Counted from the first letter of the stretch, positions 6,153 to 14,737 are shown. The stretch is DNA of 22,116 nt from an uncultured Oscillospiraceae bacterium (GCA_902492895.1 CABUNG010000039.1:1-22116); one strand, 5' to 3'. Translations and numbers: made by a program. The notes: a model not told the origin generated them from the letters alone.

Positions 6153-7646
6153 TTACGAATACGATTGCTGGAACCAGCTCCCGCTGTTATACAGCGTGGT
6201 GATACCGGACGTATAATACCCCACTACTTCATAATGCGACTGATAGACAAAGGACTTTACACAGTTGGACGGACGTTTGTACACGTACACCAACTGCTGT
6301 TGATAATGGGAATCGTTGCACAAATTATAATTGTTCGAATTCATCAAGGCGCTTCGTACATACCCGCCGTTTTGCAAAAAATGCGCAGAGGGCTCCGTAT
6401 CAAAAGTCTTTACACCAAAACCGCTCGCAAAATCACCATTATCACTTTTTACAAATGAGCTGAGTATGTCCAGTCCTGTCGAAATTTGGCTGCCATACGG
6501 AACGACTTTGAAGAACACTTTTTTCAGCACATCCGCTACCGGTGACGAACCGCTGGAGCCCGTATTATATGCCCCTCGCTGCTCCACCTTGTAGAAATAA
6601 TCGTTGTTGCAGGTGCCTGTCGTTTTAATCCCGACGGTGGTGTTCCGTATGAACATGGAACTGGAATTGGCGCCGTAATCGCTCCAGGTACCGGTCCTGC
6701 TGTTATATAAAATCGTCACACTATAGAGGAGATTCAACTGTATCGATGCCGTTTGCGCCCCGCTGAGGTTCACGTTCGTCAGCGTATACTGCCAAATCAG
6801 CACATCCGTCTGATAGGAGTCGAAAATCATCCCGGTGTTTTTCACGCAGACTCGGCGGCTTCCGCTTATTTCCTTCATGCTTTTACCGGACGACTTGAAC
6901 CAGGAATCGTTTCCGATAATAGCCCTTACGGCATCCCCGGCCGAAGAGAGCGCCCGGGCAGGCACCGCTGCCGCCGTGTTTTCACTTGCCGGCGACCACG
7001 GCTCATCCTCTACTGCGGTATCCTCCGTGTTGGTATAGACCACCGCATAGCGCAGACTTTGAATCGCTTCCAGATAAGTCAGCCCATCCGCTTCGGTGAC
7101 AATCTCATACTCGTCGATAGCCGTCGAATCAAGATGAACCGGACGGCTTCCAACATATTGTATGCCGTTTATATAGAGAGATATGCTGTTTTGCGGAGTA
7201 TCGGCCTCCGACGATTCCAAAGCCTGGCTCTTCATCCGGTATTCCGGTGTTTCAAATACACATTGTATCCCTTCGGCCTGCAGTTCGTTATCCTCTGTCA
7301 GCTGTATGTCTCGGGCGATCAGAATCCCATTATAAGCGTTTTGGGTTTCCATCTTCTGTATGATACAGGTAAACTTCAGCCTCTGAATTTCGTTCCCATG
7401 AAGAAGTTCATATGAGAACTCATATCGTATGGCGTCCATCTCGCTTATGCTGTCTGCGTCCGGGCTTTCATCACCGAGCTGATCTTCCCCGCTGTTTGAT
7501 GCAGGCTCGATTTTGCGGATCTGGAGGTCAGAAACACCAATACTTCGGATTCCCTCCGCCTGATCGGCAAAATCGGCGCTTGAAAACATGGAAAGCAGGA
7601 ACATAAGACAAATGGATAAGGACATGATGCGGATTTTGACATGCAT
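6153..7646 (-). CDS. Unrecognised secreted protein
   Basis: A 497-residue protein opening with a signal peptide: basic start MHVKIRIM, then the hydrophobic run SLSICLMFLLSMFSSADF, with probable cleavage near residues 24-28. The first half is acidic and beta-rich (EFSYELLHGNEIQRLKF). The second half is Ser/Tyr/Asn-rich with several single cysteines, and its last 130 residues are rich in aromatic residues (SHYEVVGYYTSG). No catalytic motif, lipobox, sorting signal or membrane anchor was recognised, so it is probably released or held by its partner. AAGGGG upstream of the ATG at 7646 is the likely ribosome site. It is the first gene of a two-gene operon with the 298-residue anchored protein. Its base composition looks lower in G+C than its neighbours, which may point to transfer. 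Function unknown. Confidence 0.75.
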   Translation of the reverse strand: MHVKIRIMSLSICLMFLLSMFSSADFADQAEGIRSIGVSDLQIRKIEPASNSGEDQLGDESPDADSISEMDAIRYEFSYELLHGNEIQRLKFTCIIQKMETQNAYNGILIARDIQLTEDNELQAEGIQCVFETPEYRMKSQALESSEADTPQNSISLYINGIQYVGSRPVHLDSTAIDEYEIVTEADGLTYLEAIQSLRYAVVYTNTEDTAVEDEPWSPASENTAAAVPARALSSAGDAVRAIIGNDSWFKSSGKSMKEISGSRRVCVKNTGMIFDSYQTDVLIWQYTLTNVNLSGAQTASIQLNLLYSVTILYNSRTGTWSDYGANSSSMFIRNTTVGIKTTGTCNNDYFYKVEQRGAYNTGSSGSSPVADVLKKVFFKVVPYGSQISTGLDILSSFVKSDNGDFASGFGVKTFDTEPSAHFLQNGGYVRSALMNSNNYNLCNDSHYQQQLVYVYKRPSNCVKSFVYQSHYEVVGYYTSGITTLYNSGSWFQQSYS

Positions 7647-7758
7647 GAATCCAGCCCCTTTCTCAACAGCGTGTGTTATAGTTTATATCATATTACCATT
7701 ATAATAGATGTAATTTCATTGTATTTTCAGCAATATTTTTAGGACTTTTATCAACAAT

Positions 7759-7797
7759 AACGGACCGGACCCCCCATAGCGGTGAGCCCGGTCCGTT
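7759..7797 (-). terminator. Terminator after the DegV-family gene, possibly bidirectional
   Basis: AACGGACCGG (7759-7768) pairs with CCGGTCCGTT (7788-7797) around a long 19-base loop. It is T-rich on both sides (TTATTGTTG on the minus strand). It lies about 8 bases beyond the DegV stop. Confidence 0.65.
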
Positions 7798-7804
7798 TAT
7801 AAGT

Positions 7805-8641
7805 TTATTTGGATATAAAGGAGATGCCCGCGCAGCCGGGACCGGCATGGGTGCCGACGACCGGGCCGATGCTGCTGCGGTAAACCGACACGCCCTCCAG
7901 CAGATCTCCCGCAGACGCGGCCAGTTCATCCGCGAGGGCGGGCGCGTCCGAATGTCCGATGCACATCCGCCGGGCCGGATCGGCCTCGTTCCGCACCCGT
8001 TCGAGGATGCTCGCGTAGCCCGTTTTCAGGCCCCTGACTTTCTGTACACAGACGACTTTGCCCTCTTCGATACTGATGATCGGCTTGACCCCGAGAAGGG
8101 TTCCCACCACCGCCCCCGCGGACGACAGGCGGCCGCCCATACGGAGATATTTCAGATCGTCCACGACAGCGTACAGCCGGATGCGGCCTGATAGAGCCTC
8201 CATCGCCTGGGCGATCTCCTCAGCTCCGGCCCCTGCGTCCCGCATATCCGCGGCCTCCTGCACCATCAGCGCAAGACCGAAGGTCACCTGCTTGGTATCC
8301 ACGACATACACCCGTCCCTTCGGGAACTGTGCAGCAGCGGCGACGGCATTGCCGTATGTACCGCTGAGCTCCTTGGACAGGGGCAGCACCACTACGTCAT
8401 CCCCCGCATCGATATGCGGCCGGATCCGTTCTTCAAATTCAAGCGGGGTGATCTGCGCCGTTTTGGGCAGCTCAGCCGCCTCGGCCAGCATTCCGTAGAA
8501 CTGTGCGGCCGTCATATTTTCCCCTTCCAGATAGGTGTCCTCGCCGAAAAACACCCGGATACCGATGGTTTCCACCCGCAGGCGGCTGCGCTCCTTAAGA
8601 TCGATGTCGCAGGCACTGTCGGTAATGATGATCACGGACAT
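7805..8641 (-). CDS. DegV family fatty-acid-binding protein (FakB-like)
   Basis: A 278-residue DegV-fold protein. Family members bind a single fatty acid; FakB members present it to the kinase FakA, which makes acyl-phosphate for phospholipid synthesis. Visible hallmarks are the start IIITDSACDI, PLSKELSGTYGNA (LSGTY at 92-96), the central LKYLRMGGRLS segment, and GTHAGPGCAG near the C-terminus (H265). The open frame extends upstream to 8809. The start at 8641 is chosen because AGGAGG lies six bases before it, the length then matches the family, and the promoter at 8688-8716 lies inside the longer frame. No FakA (Dak2-domain kinase) is present in the window. A palindrome matching the FabT operator overlaps the transcript start, which supports a lipid role. 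Which DegV subfamily it belongs to, and the bound lipid, cannot be told from sequence alone. Confidence 0.93.
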   Translation of the reverse strand: MSVIIITDSACDIDLKERSRLRVETIGIRVFFGEDTYLEGENMTAAQFYGMLAEAAELPKTAQITPLEFEERIRPHIDAGDDVVVLPLSKELSGTYGNAVAAAAQFPKGRVYVVDTKQVTFGLALMVQEAADMRDAGAGAEEIAQAMEALSGRIRLYAVVDDLKYLRMGGRLSSAGAVVGTLLGVKPIISIEEGKVVCVQKVRGLKTGYASILERVRNEADPARRMCIGHSDAPALADELAASAGDLLEGVSVYRSSIGPVVGTHAGPGCAGISFISK

Positions 8642-8662
8642 AGGAAGCCTCCTCACAATTAC

Positions 8663-8675
8663 TTTGATTATCAAA
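8663..8675. promoter_or_regulatory. FabT-like operator upstream of the DegV gene
   Basis: TTTGATTATCAAA is a palindrome with a single central base. It sits about 6-18 bases downstream of the predicted transcription start (near 8681) and before the ribosome site, a classic repressor position. It equals the core of the FabT (MarR-family) operator described for streptococci, AnTTTGATTATCAAATT. FabT represses fatty-acid synthesis genes in response to acyl-ACP. The regulator gene is not in the window. Confidence 0.6.
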
Positions 8676-8687
8676 CTATATGCCGAT

Positions 8688-8716
8688 AGTATAGCACGCC
8701 GGCCGCGGGTTGTCAA
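8688..8716 (-). promoter_or_regulatory. Consensus sigma-A promoter for the DegV gene
   Basis: On the minus strand TTGACA (8711-8716), 17-base spacer, TATACT (8688-8693), with an extended -10 (TGC before it). The leader is about 40 bases. This promoter also shows that the DegV reading cannot start at 8809. The remainder of the 8642-8975 intergenic region holds only a weak rightward promoter and no gene. Confidence 0.87.
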
Positions 8717-8827
8717 ATGGGAATCATCGGCCAAAGGCGGCCGAGGGATTCTATGGAGATGAGAAGGCGGACCAGCCCCTTTTTTCAGAAAAATTTGCTT
8801 TCCATTCACAACTCACCGACCGCTCTT

Positions 8828-8836
8828 TGCTAAAAT
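8828..8836 (+). promoter_or_regulatory. Possible extended -10 for the ABC transporter operon
   Basis: TGCTAAAAT matches an extended -10 element. No good -35 lies 16-18 bases upstream; the nearest candidate, TTCACA at 8805-8810, is 20 bases away. If used, the leader would be about 130 bases. Confidence 0.35.
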
Positions 8837-8975
8837 AAAGAAAACTTCACCCATTGGGGATACCGAAGAGCTTTCCGGCCGGAACAGGACCCTGTGCATT
8901 CCGGTCCGCTTTGATGCATCGTCTGCTCCGCCTTGTTCCGCGGATAGAAGGGACAGAAAGGATCTGGAAGAATTT

Positions 8976-9680
8976 ATGGAGAATTTTGTGGAATTCGAGA
9001 ACGTCAGTAAATTTTATCAGATGGGCAGTCATCGGATCGCCGCCGCTGACAAGGTGTCGTTCCAGATTGCGAAAGGCGAGTTTACCATCATCGTCGGGCC
9101 GAGCGGCGCGGGCAAAACCACCGTCCTCAATATGTTGGGCGGCATGGACAGCTGTGACGAGGGTGTCATCCGCCTCGACGGGAATGAGATCAGCCGCTAT
9201 AACCGCAAACAGCTGACCGAGTACCGGCGGTATGACGTGGGATTTGTCTTTCAGTTCTACAACCTCGTGCAGAACCTGACGGCTCTCGAGAACGTCGAAC
9301 TCGCTGCCGAAATCTGCCGTGAACCTCTCGACGCCAGAGAAACGCTGCGGGAAGTCGGCCTTGAAGACCGGATGGGGAATTTTCCCGCGCAGCTTTCAGG
9401 CGGAGAACAGCAGCGGGTCTCCATCGCCCGAGCCATCGCGAAAAACCCCAAAATCCTCCTGTGCGACGAGCCTACGGGCGCCCTCGACTACAAAACGGGC
9501 AAAAGCGTGCTGAAGCTGCTCCAGGACACCTGCCGCAACACAGGGCGTACCGTCATCGTCATCACCCACAACCAGGCTCTCACCTCGATGGCCGACCGGG
9601 TGATCCGGATCCATTCCGGCACCGTGCTGTCCTCACAGGTTAATCCCCATCCCACACCGGTGGAAGAGATCGAATGGTAA
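8976..9680 (+). CDS. ABC transporter ATP-binding protein (MacB/LolD/FtsE type)
   Basis: A 234-residue cytoplasmic ATPase that powers the permease encoded next to it. All ABC motifs are intact: Walker A GPSGAGKTT (41-49), Q-loop glutamine near 93 (GFVFQFYNL), signature LSGGEQ (140-145), Walker B ILLCDEPTGALD with catalytic Glu165, and H-loop His198 (VIVITHN). The Q-loop and signature sequences are those of the LolD/MacB/FtsE branch, which works with FtsX-fold permeases and often does mechanical work rather than moving substrate across the membrane. The stop is 35 bases before the permease GTG start, so the two are co-transcribed. The start at 8976 has a modest AGAAAGGA site at 8955-8962. Substrate unknown. 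Confidence 0.95.
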   Translation: MENFVEFENVSKFYQMGSHRIAAADKVSFQIAKGEFTIIVGPSGAGKTTVLNMLGGMDSCDEGVIRLDGNEISRYNRKQLTEYRRYDVGFVFQFYNLVQNLTALENVELAAEICREPLDARETLREVGLEDRMGNFPAQLSGGEQQRVSIARAIAKNPKILLCDEPTGALDYKTGKSVLKLLQDTCRNTGRTVIVITHNQALTSMADRVIRIHSGTVLSSQVNPHPTPVEEIEW

Positions 9681-9715
9681 CACCATAACGCCGCAGGGAA
9701 GGACGGGGGACATAC

Positions 9716-12700
9716 GTGAAAAAATCCTATCGTAAAGTCATTGTCCGGGAAGTGACCCATACGCTCTCCCGGTTTCTCGCCATATTCGGCATCGTGGCGC
9801 TGGGGGTCGGATTTCTCGCCGGACTACTCGCTACGACGCCGGCTATGCGGGCATCGGTCGACCGGTATTATGACGAGGCCCGCCTGTTCGACATCCGGAT
9901 TGCCTCCACCCTCGGCCTGACGGAGAACGACGTCGAGGCGGTCCGGAATACGGCCGGCGTCAGTGGGGTCATGCCGGCCTATTCGGCCGATGCCCTGATC
10001 CGGATACCGCAGGGGGACGATCTGGTCGCCCGCATCCACTCACTGCCCCTTTCACTCCTCGAGGGCGATTCGCCCGATTATCAAAACCGGGTGGAGCTCC
10101 TCGAAGGACGGATGCCCGAAAACGCGGGAGAATGCGTGCTCGATGTGTCCAGTCTGCCCGATCACGGCGTCCAGCTCGGGGACACGCTTTCCCTGTCGCC
10201 GGACAACGCGGATCTGTCGGATTCCCTCGCCGTATCCACCTTTACCGTGGTCGGCAAGGTGAAAAGCGCGTATTATTTTTCCATCGAAAAAGAGACGAGC
10301 ACGGTCGGCAACGGCACCGTGGCGCTGATTTTTTACACTGGGGACGAATCGTTCTCGTTCGACGTCTATACCGGCCTCTACGTACTGGTGGACGGAGCGG
10401 CGGCCGAAAACACGTTCTTAGACGCGTATGACGACGTGACCGGCCCGGTCATGGATACGCTCGAGGCGCTCGGCCAAGACCGGTCGGATCTGCGGCTCCG
10501 CGAGGTCCGCGGGGATGCGCAGAAAGAGCTGGACGACGCCAAAGCGACCTATGAAGAGGAAAAGGCCAAGGCGGAATCCGAGCTGAGCGACGCCAAGACC
10601 AAACTGGACGACGCGCGTCAGCAGATCGCGGACGGCGAAAAGGAGATCGAGCAGAACCGCCAGGCCCTCACAGACGGCGAAACTCAATTGGCGGACGGCA
10701 AACGGGACTATGAACAGGGCCTCGCAGACTATCGCCAAGGCCTCAAAACCTGGCAGGACGGCCAAAAGGAGCTGCAGGAGCAGCGCGATCAATACCGGGC
10801 CACGGTTGAAGAAAAGGAACGGCAGATTGCGGACGGCAAGCGGGAACTCGCCGCCGCCCGTACGGCGCTTTCGGAATCGAAGCAGGAACTCGACTCCGCC
10901 CGCGCACTCCTCGACGCCGCAAAAACGCAGATCGCGCAGGCCCTCGCGCAAGGGCTGATCACCCAGGCACAGGCGGACGCGCAGCTCGCTCAGCTGGCTC
11001 CGCAGGAAGAGGAATACCGGAAGGGCCTGCAGGAATATGAGGCCGGCGTGTCTCTTACTAATGAGAAGGAACGGGAGCTTCTGGCGGGCGAACAGGCTCT
11101 CGCCGACGGCAAGCGCGAGGCCGAGGCGGGATTCGCCGCCGCCGAGGCTGAACTGAACAACGCGAAAGCCGCCTTGGATTCCGCCGAAGCGGAGCTGGCC
11201 GCGGCCAAAAACGAGATCGAAGCCAACGAAGCGAAGCTCGCCGACGGACGCCAAAAGCTCGCGGAGGGCGAAGCCGATATCGCGGACGCGAAGGCCCAGC
11301 TCGCCGACGGCGAGGCCGAATACGAAAAAGGCCGCCGGGAGGCGGACGAGAAGCTGAACGATGCAAAAATCCAGCTCGACGATGCCCAGAGGCAGATCGA
11401 CGAACTGGCAAGCGCGGAATGGTACGTGCTTGACCGCAGTTCCAACGCCGGCTATGTCAGCTTTGACGGCAACGCGGAAAAAGTTGCCGCCATTGCGAAG
11501 GTGTTTCCTATTTTCTTCTTTCTTGTGGCCGCATTGGTGGCGCTGACGACCATGACCCGTATGGTCGAGGAGGAGCGCACCCAGATCGGCACTCTCAAGG
11601 CGCTCGGCTACAGCCGCGGCGCGATTATGGCCAAATATATGATCTACGCGGGCGTGGCGACGGTCTGCGGTTGCGCGTTCGGCCTGCTCGTCGGGTTTAT
11701 GGTCTTTCCCGCGGTCATTTGGGGCGCCTATGGGATTCTCTACAATCTGCCGCCGCTGGTCGGCGCCTTCCATCTGCCGTACGCCGTGATGTCTTCGGCT
11801 GCGGCCGTGCTGTGCACCATGGTCGCCACCTGGTACGCCTGTACCAGCACCCTGCACGAAAATCCCGCACGCCTGATGCTGCCGAAGGCCCCCAAGGCCG
11901 GCAAACGGGTCTTTCTGGAACGGATCCCTTTCATCTGGAAGCATCTGACCTTCACCCACAAAGTGACCGCTCGCAATCTCATCCGCTATAAAAAGCGCTT
12001 CTTTATGACGGTGATCGGCATCGCGGGATGCACCGCCTTGCTGCTGACCGGGTTCGGCATGCGGGATTCCATCGGAGACATCGTAACGAAACAATTCGGG
12101 GAGATCGCCCAGTACAACCTGATGGTCGGCCTGAAAAAAGACCGGGATGACAACGCAATCCGCCGCTCTCTGGAAACGGAAGCGACCGATTCCCTTTATG
12201 TGCAGCAGACCAGCGTGGACGTCACCGGTTCCGGCAATACGCTCGCCGCAAACCTCTTTGTTCCGGAAAAGGCCGAAAGCCTGCCGGACTTCATCGCCCT
12301 CCGGGAACGCCGAAGCGGCAAAACGGTGCCGTTCTCGGAAAACGGCGTGATCCTGACTGAAAAATTCGCGGGCAAGATCGGCGCCAAGGCCGGGGATACG
12401 ATCCGGATCCAGGATGGAGACGGCCGGACCGCGCAGGTCAAGGTGGACGGCATTACGGAAAACTATGTATACAACTATGTGTATATGACGCCGTCCCTAT
12501 ACCGCGCATCCTTCGGCGCGGATCCCGCCTATAATCTCATCACCGCCAAGGTGACGGACGATTCGAAGGAAAACCGGAACGCGGTCTCGACCGAGCTGCT
12601 CAAGGCGGACGGCGTGGCGTCAGTTTCTTTCACCACCGACGCGAGCAAATCCTTTGACGACATCCTCAAGAACATCGATTACATCGTCATCGTTCTCATC

Positions 12701-13075
12701 GTATCGGCCGGCCTTCTCGCCTTTGTGGTGCTGTACAACCTGACCAACATCAACATCACCGAGCGGCAGAAGGAAATCGCCACCATCAAGGTGCTCGGCT
12801 TCTTCGATCGGGAGGTCAACGCCTATATTTTCCGTGAAACCGGAATTCTCAGCGTCATCGGGACAGCCGCGGGCCTCATTCTCGGCATCTTCCTGCACGC
12901 GTTTGTCGTGCGCACGGCCGAGGTGGATATCGTGATGTTCGGCCGGACGATCTCCCCCATGAGCTACGTTCTCTCCGCGCTGCTCACCCTGGTGTTCTCC
13001 GCCTTGGTCGATGTGGTAATGGCCCGCAAGCTGCGGAAGATCGACATGGTGGAATCCATGAAAGCCGGGGAATAA
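9716..13075 (+). CDS. Large FtsX-fold ABC permease with a long coiled-coil hairpin
   Basis: 1119 residues, GTG start behind a purine-rich GGACGGGGGA site. The order is: a first membrane helix (about 18-42), an extracytoplasmic MacB-like periplasmic core (about 43-260), a heptad-rich coiled coil (about 265-568, with patterns such as LADGEAEYEKG and AEAELNNAKAALDSAEAEL), and three helices (about 598-617, 644-672, 688-711). A second FtsX unit follows with a helix at 762-782, an ectodomain, and helices at 988-1011, 1041-1064 and 1082-1106. Eight helices in two 4-helix units fit a fused type VII ABC permease acting with the ATPase just upstream. The motif GLITQAQADAQL breaks the coil near its middle (about 409-420), which suggests an antiparallel hairpin. 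Such permeases export peptides, lipids or drugs, or transmit force to cell-wall enzymes. The substrate cannot be assigned. No two-component genes of the BceRS type flank it. Confidence 0.93.
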   Translation: MKKSYRKVIVREVTHTLSRFLAIFGIVALGVGFLAGLLATTPAMRASVDRYYDEARLFDIRIASTLGLTENDVEAVRNTAGVSGVMPAYSADALIRIPQGDDLVARIHSLPLSLLEGDSPDYQNRVELLEGRMPENAGECVLDVSSLPDHGVQLGDTLSLSPDNADLSDSLAVSTFTVVGKVKSAYYFSIEKETSTVGNGTVALIFYTGDESFSFDVYTGLYVLVDGAAAENTFLDAYDDVTGPVMDTLEALGQDRSDLRLREVRGDAQKELDDAKATYEEEKAKAESELSDAKTKLDDARQQIADGEKEIEQNRQALTDGETQLADGKRDYEQGLADYRQGLKTWQDGQKELQEQRDQYRATVEEKERQIADGKRELAAARTALSESKQELDSARALLDAAKTQIAQALAQGLITQAQADAQLAQLAPQEEEYRKGLQEYEAGVSLTNEKERELLAGEQALADGKREAEAGFAAAEAELNNAKAALDSAEAELAAAKNEIEANEAKLADGRQKLAEGEADIADAKAQLADGEAEYEKGRREADEKLNDAKIQLDDAQRQIDELASAEWYVLDRSSNAGYVSFDGNAEKVAAIAKVFPIFFFLVAALVALTTMTRMVEEERTQIGTLKALGYSRGAIMAKYMIYAGVATVCGCAFGLLVGFMVFPAVIWGAYGILYNLPPLVGAFHLPYAVMSSAAAVLCTMVATWYACTSTLHENPARLMLPKAPKAGKRVFLERIPFIWKHLTFTHKVTARNLIRYKKRFFMTVIGIAGCTALLLTGFGMRDSIGDIVTKQFGEIAQYNLMVGLKKDRDDNAIRRSLETEATDSLYVQQTSVDVTGSGNTLAANLFVPEKAESLPDFIALRERRSGKTVPFSENGVILTEKFAGKIGAKAGDTIRIQDGDGRTAQVKVDGITENYVYNYVYMTPSLYRASFGADPAYNLITAKVTDDSKENRNAVSTELLKADGVASVSFTTDASKSFDDILKNIDYIVIVLIVSAGLLAFVVLYNLTNINITERQKEIATIKVLGFFDREVNAYIFRETGILSVIGTAAGLILGIFLHAFVVRTAEVDIVMFGRTISPMSYVLSALLTLVFSALVDVVMARKLRKIDMVESMKAGE

Positions 13076-13160
13076 CCGGGTGACTCTTGTATTCTAAGGG
13101 ATAAAATCATACCGGGTTAGGTATAGATATCCACTCGGAGATCGCCCCGGCTTCTCCCCT

Positions 13161-13197
13161 AAAAAACAAGGCGCGTGGTCAGCCGACCACGCGCCTT
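13161..13197 (-). terminator. Terminator shared by converging genes
   Basis: AAGGCGCGTGGTC (13168-13180), loop AGCC, GACCACGCGCCTT (13185-13197) form a perfect 13-base-pair stem. On the minus strand it is followed by U-rich TTGTTTTTT, so it ends the CNNM/CorC gene. The permease gene converging from the left has no other terminator in 13076-13160 and may use the same hairpin, though the T-run on that side is poor. Confidence 0.88.
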
Positions 13198-13214
13198 CTA
13201 TGTGTTCCGAAAGA

Positions 13215-14633
13215 TCAGGATGCCGTTTCCTTATCCTTTTCGTCCTTGTCTCGATTCCGTTTTTCCCGCCCGGTTTCCTCCGGTTCGGGCTCCGGCGGCG
13301 GGGCAACCTCGATGTGCACCCGATCGATCCGCCGGTCGTCCATTTTCAAAACGGTAAAGGTTACGTTTTCGTAAACGACCACCGGCTGTTCGTCTTCTCC
13401 GGGAATGCGGCCCAGCTCATCCATGATGAATCCCGCCAGGGTATCGTAATCCCCGTCCGGAAGCTTCACATCGAGCAGTTCCCCCAGCTCCTCCATATCG
13501 ATGGCGCCATCCACATCGAAGATATGGTCACCGAGAGTGGTGACCTCATCCTCCTCGTGGTCGAATTCGTCCTGGATGTTGCCCACAATGGATTCGAGCA
13601 GATCCTCCATCGTGACGATGCCGGCGAGTCCGCCGTACTCATCCACGACCATGGCCATCTGGATATGTTTCTCGGTCATTTCCGAGAACAGCTCACCGCA
13701 TCTCTTGGTGCCCGGCACGAAGTAGGTGTCCCGCACCAGATGACGCAGGGAAACGTCCTGCGGCAGTTTCTGGCCGACATAAGGGAGAAGGTCCTTGATA
13801 TACAGCACGCCGATCACATGGTCGATGTCCTCTTCATATACGGGAACGCGGGAATATCCCTCGTCCACCCCGATGCGCAGCGCCTCTTCGATGGCCTCGT
13901 CCGCCTCGAGAGCCTCCACATCGGTGCGGGGCGTCATGATATCTTCGGCGGTGATATCGTCGAATTCAAAGATGTTGTTGATCATGTCCTTCTGGACGCC
14001 TTCGATCACGCCTTTCTCCTCACCGACGTCCACCATCATCCGAATTTCCTCTTCGGTGACGTTTTCCTCATCGGCATGGGGATCCACACCGAACAGCCGG
14101 ACCACCAGGTTGGTGGAAACCGAGAGCAGCTTGACAAAGGGCTTGGTCACCACAGCGACTACCCGCAGCACGCCGATAAACGCAAAGGACAGCGTCTCCG
14201 CTTTCTGCATCGCGATCCGTTTGGGCACCAATTCGCCGAACACCAGCGAGAAATAGGACATGATCAGAGTGATGACCACCGTGCTGACGCCCATGATGGT
14301 ACCGATATAAGGCTGCATGGACGGAACCAGGCCAATAAACCAATTGGCCAGAGGTTCGGCCAGGGACTGGGCCGCCGTGGCTGAGGTCAGGAACCCGGCC
14401 AGGGTGACGCCGATCTGGATGGTGGCCAGAAAATTGGAAGAATCCGCGGTCAGCTTCAGCACCTGTCCGGCCTTTTTATGCCCCTCTTCCGCCATCTTCC
14501 GGATCTTATTGTCGTTAAGGGTGATGATGGCAATTTCCGAGGCGGCAAAAAACGCGTTGCACAGGATCAGGACGACCAGCAGCAAGAGCTGAAGCCATAG
14601 ATTGCCAGATTGCGCAGGGTTGGGGTCAGGCAT
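13215..14633 (-). CDS. CNNM/CorC-type membrane protein (hemolysin-family, putative Mg2+/divalent cation exporter)
   Basis: A 472-residue protein with the family's full layout. The DUF21/CNNM transmembrane domain (about 14-200) includes NAFFAASEIAI at 26-36 and the conserved GELVPKR (134-140). A CBS pair follows (about 230-350, with IMTPRTDVEAL and MVVDEYGGLAGIVTMEDLLE), then a CorC/HlyC C-terminal domain (about 362-443). A charged Pro/Glu/Lys-rich tail closes the protein. Bacterial homologues such as MpfA/YhdP export Mg2+ or provide magnesium resistance; the older label hemolysin is misleading. The ATG at 14633 follows AAAGGGG at an unusually long distance of about 12 bases. The promoter at 14738-14766 gives a leader of about 100 bases, which is too short for an M-box riboswitch. 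The gene appears monocistronic. Ion specificity is inferred from the family. Confidence 0.95.
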   Translation of the reverse strand: MPDPNPAQSGNLWLQLLLLVVLILCNAFFAASEIAIITLNDNKIRKMAEEGHKKAGQVLKLTADSSNFLATIQIGVTLAGFLTSATAAQSLAEPLANWFIGLVPSMQPYIGTIMGVSTVVITLIMSYFSLVFGELVPKRIAMQKAETLSFAFIGVLRVVAVVTKPFVKLLSVSTNLVVRLFGVDPHADEENVTEEEIRMMVDVGEEKGVIEGVQKDMINNIFEFDDITAEDIMTPRTDVEALEADEAIEEALRIGVDEGYSRVPVYEEDIDHVIGVLYIKDLLPYVGQKLPQDVSLRHLVRDTYFVPGTKRCGELFSEMTEKHIQMAMVVDEYGGLAGIVTMEDLLESIVGNIQDEFDHEEDEVTTLGDHIFDVDGAIDMEELGELLDVKLPDGDYDTLAGFIMDELGRIPGEDEQPVVVYENVTFTVLKMDDRRIDRVHIEVAPPPEPEPEETGREKRNRDKDEKDKETAS

Positions 14634-14737
14634 GAGAAATGATTTCCCCTTTCGTATACGGCCAAAGGCCGTTCTTTGGAATGATGCCGATTTCGATTTT
14701 CCAACCCCTCCTGAAAGGGCGGATTTTCGATACTTTC

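Noticed and set aside
8642..8809. Extended DegV start at 8809
   Set aside because: The extension covers the promoter and operator. The internal ATG at 8641 has AGGAGG at ideal spacing and gives the family's normal length.
10510..11425. Repeated motifs in the permease gene considered as a DNA tandem repeat or CRISPR-like array
   Set aside because: Repetition is at the level of protein heptads (Ala/Asp-Gly-Glu/Lys patterns). The DNA units are not identical, and there are no spacers.
10418..12094. Minus-strand open frame of 558 codons
   Set aside because: It is antisense to the coiled-coil permease. The Leu/Phe/Arg-rich translation mirrors the Glu/Lys/Ala-rich coil.
13076..13160. Separate terminator for the permease gene
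   Set aside because: The ACCGGGT motif occurs twice as a direct repeat, not an inverted repeat, and no hairpin with a T-run is present.
13200..14384. Plus-strand open frame of 394 codons
   Set aside because: It is a shadow of the CNNM/CorC gene, and the frame starts inside the next gene's terminator region.
14640..14735. Possible Mg2+ riboswitch (M-box) in the CNNM/CorC leader
   Set aside because: The leader is only about 100 bases and shows just one 6-bp stem, with no multi-helix M-box layout.
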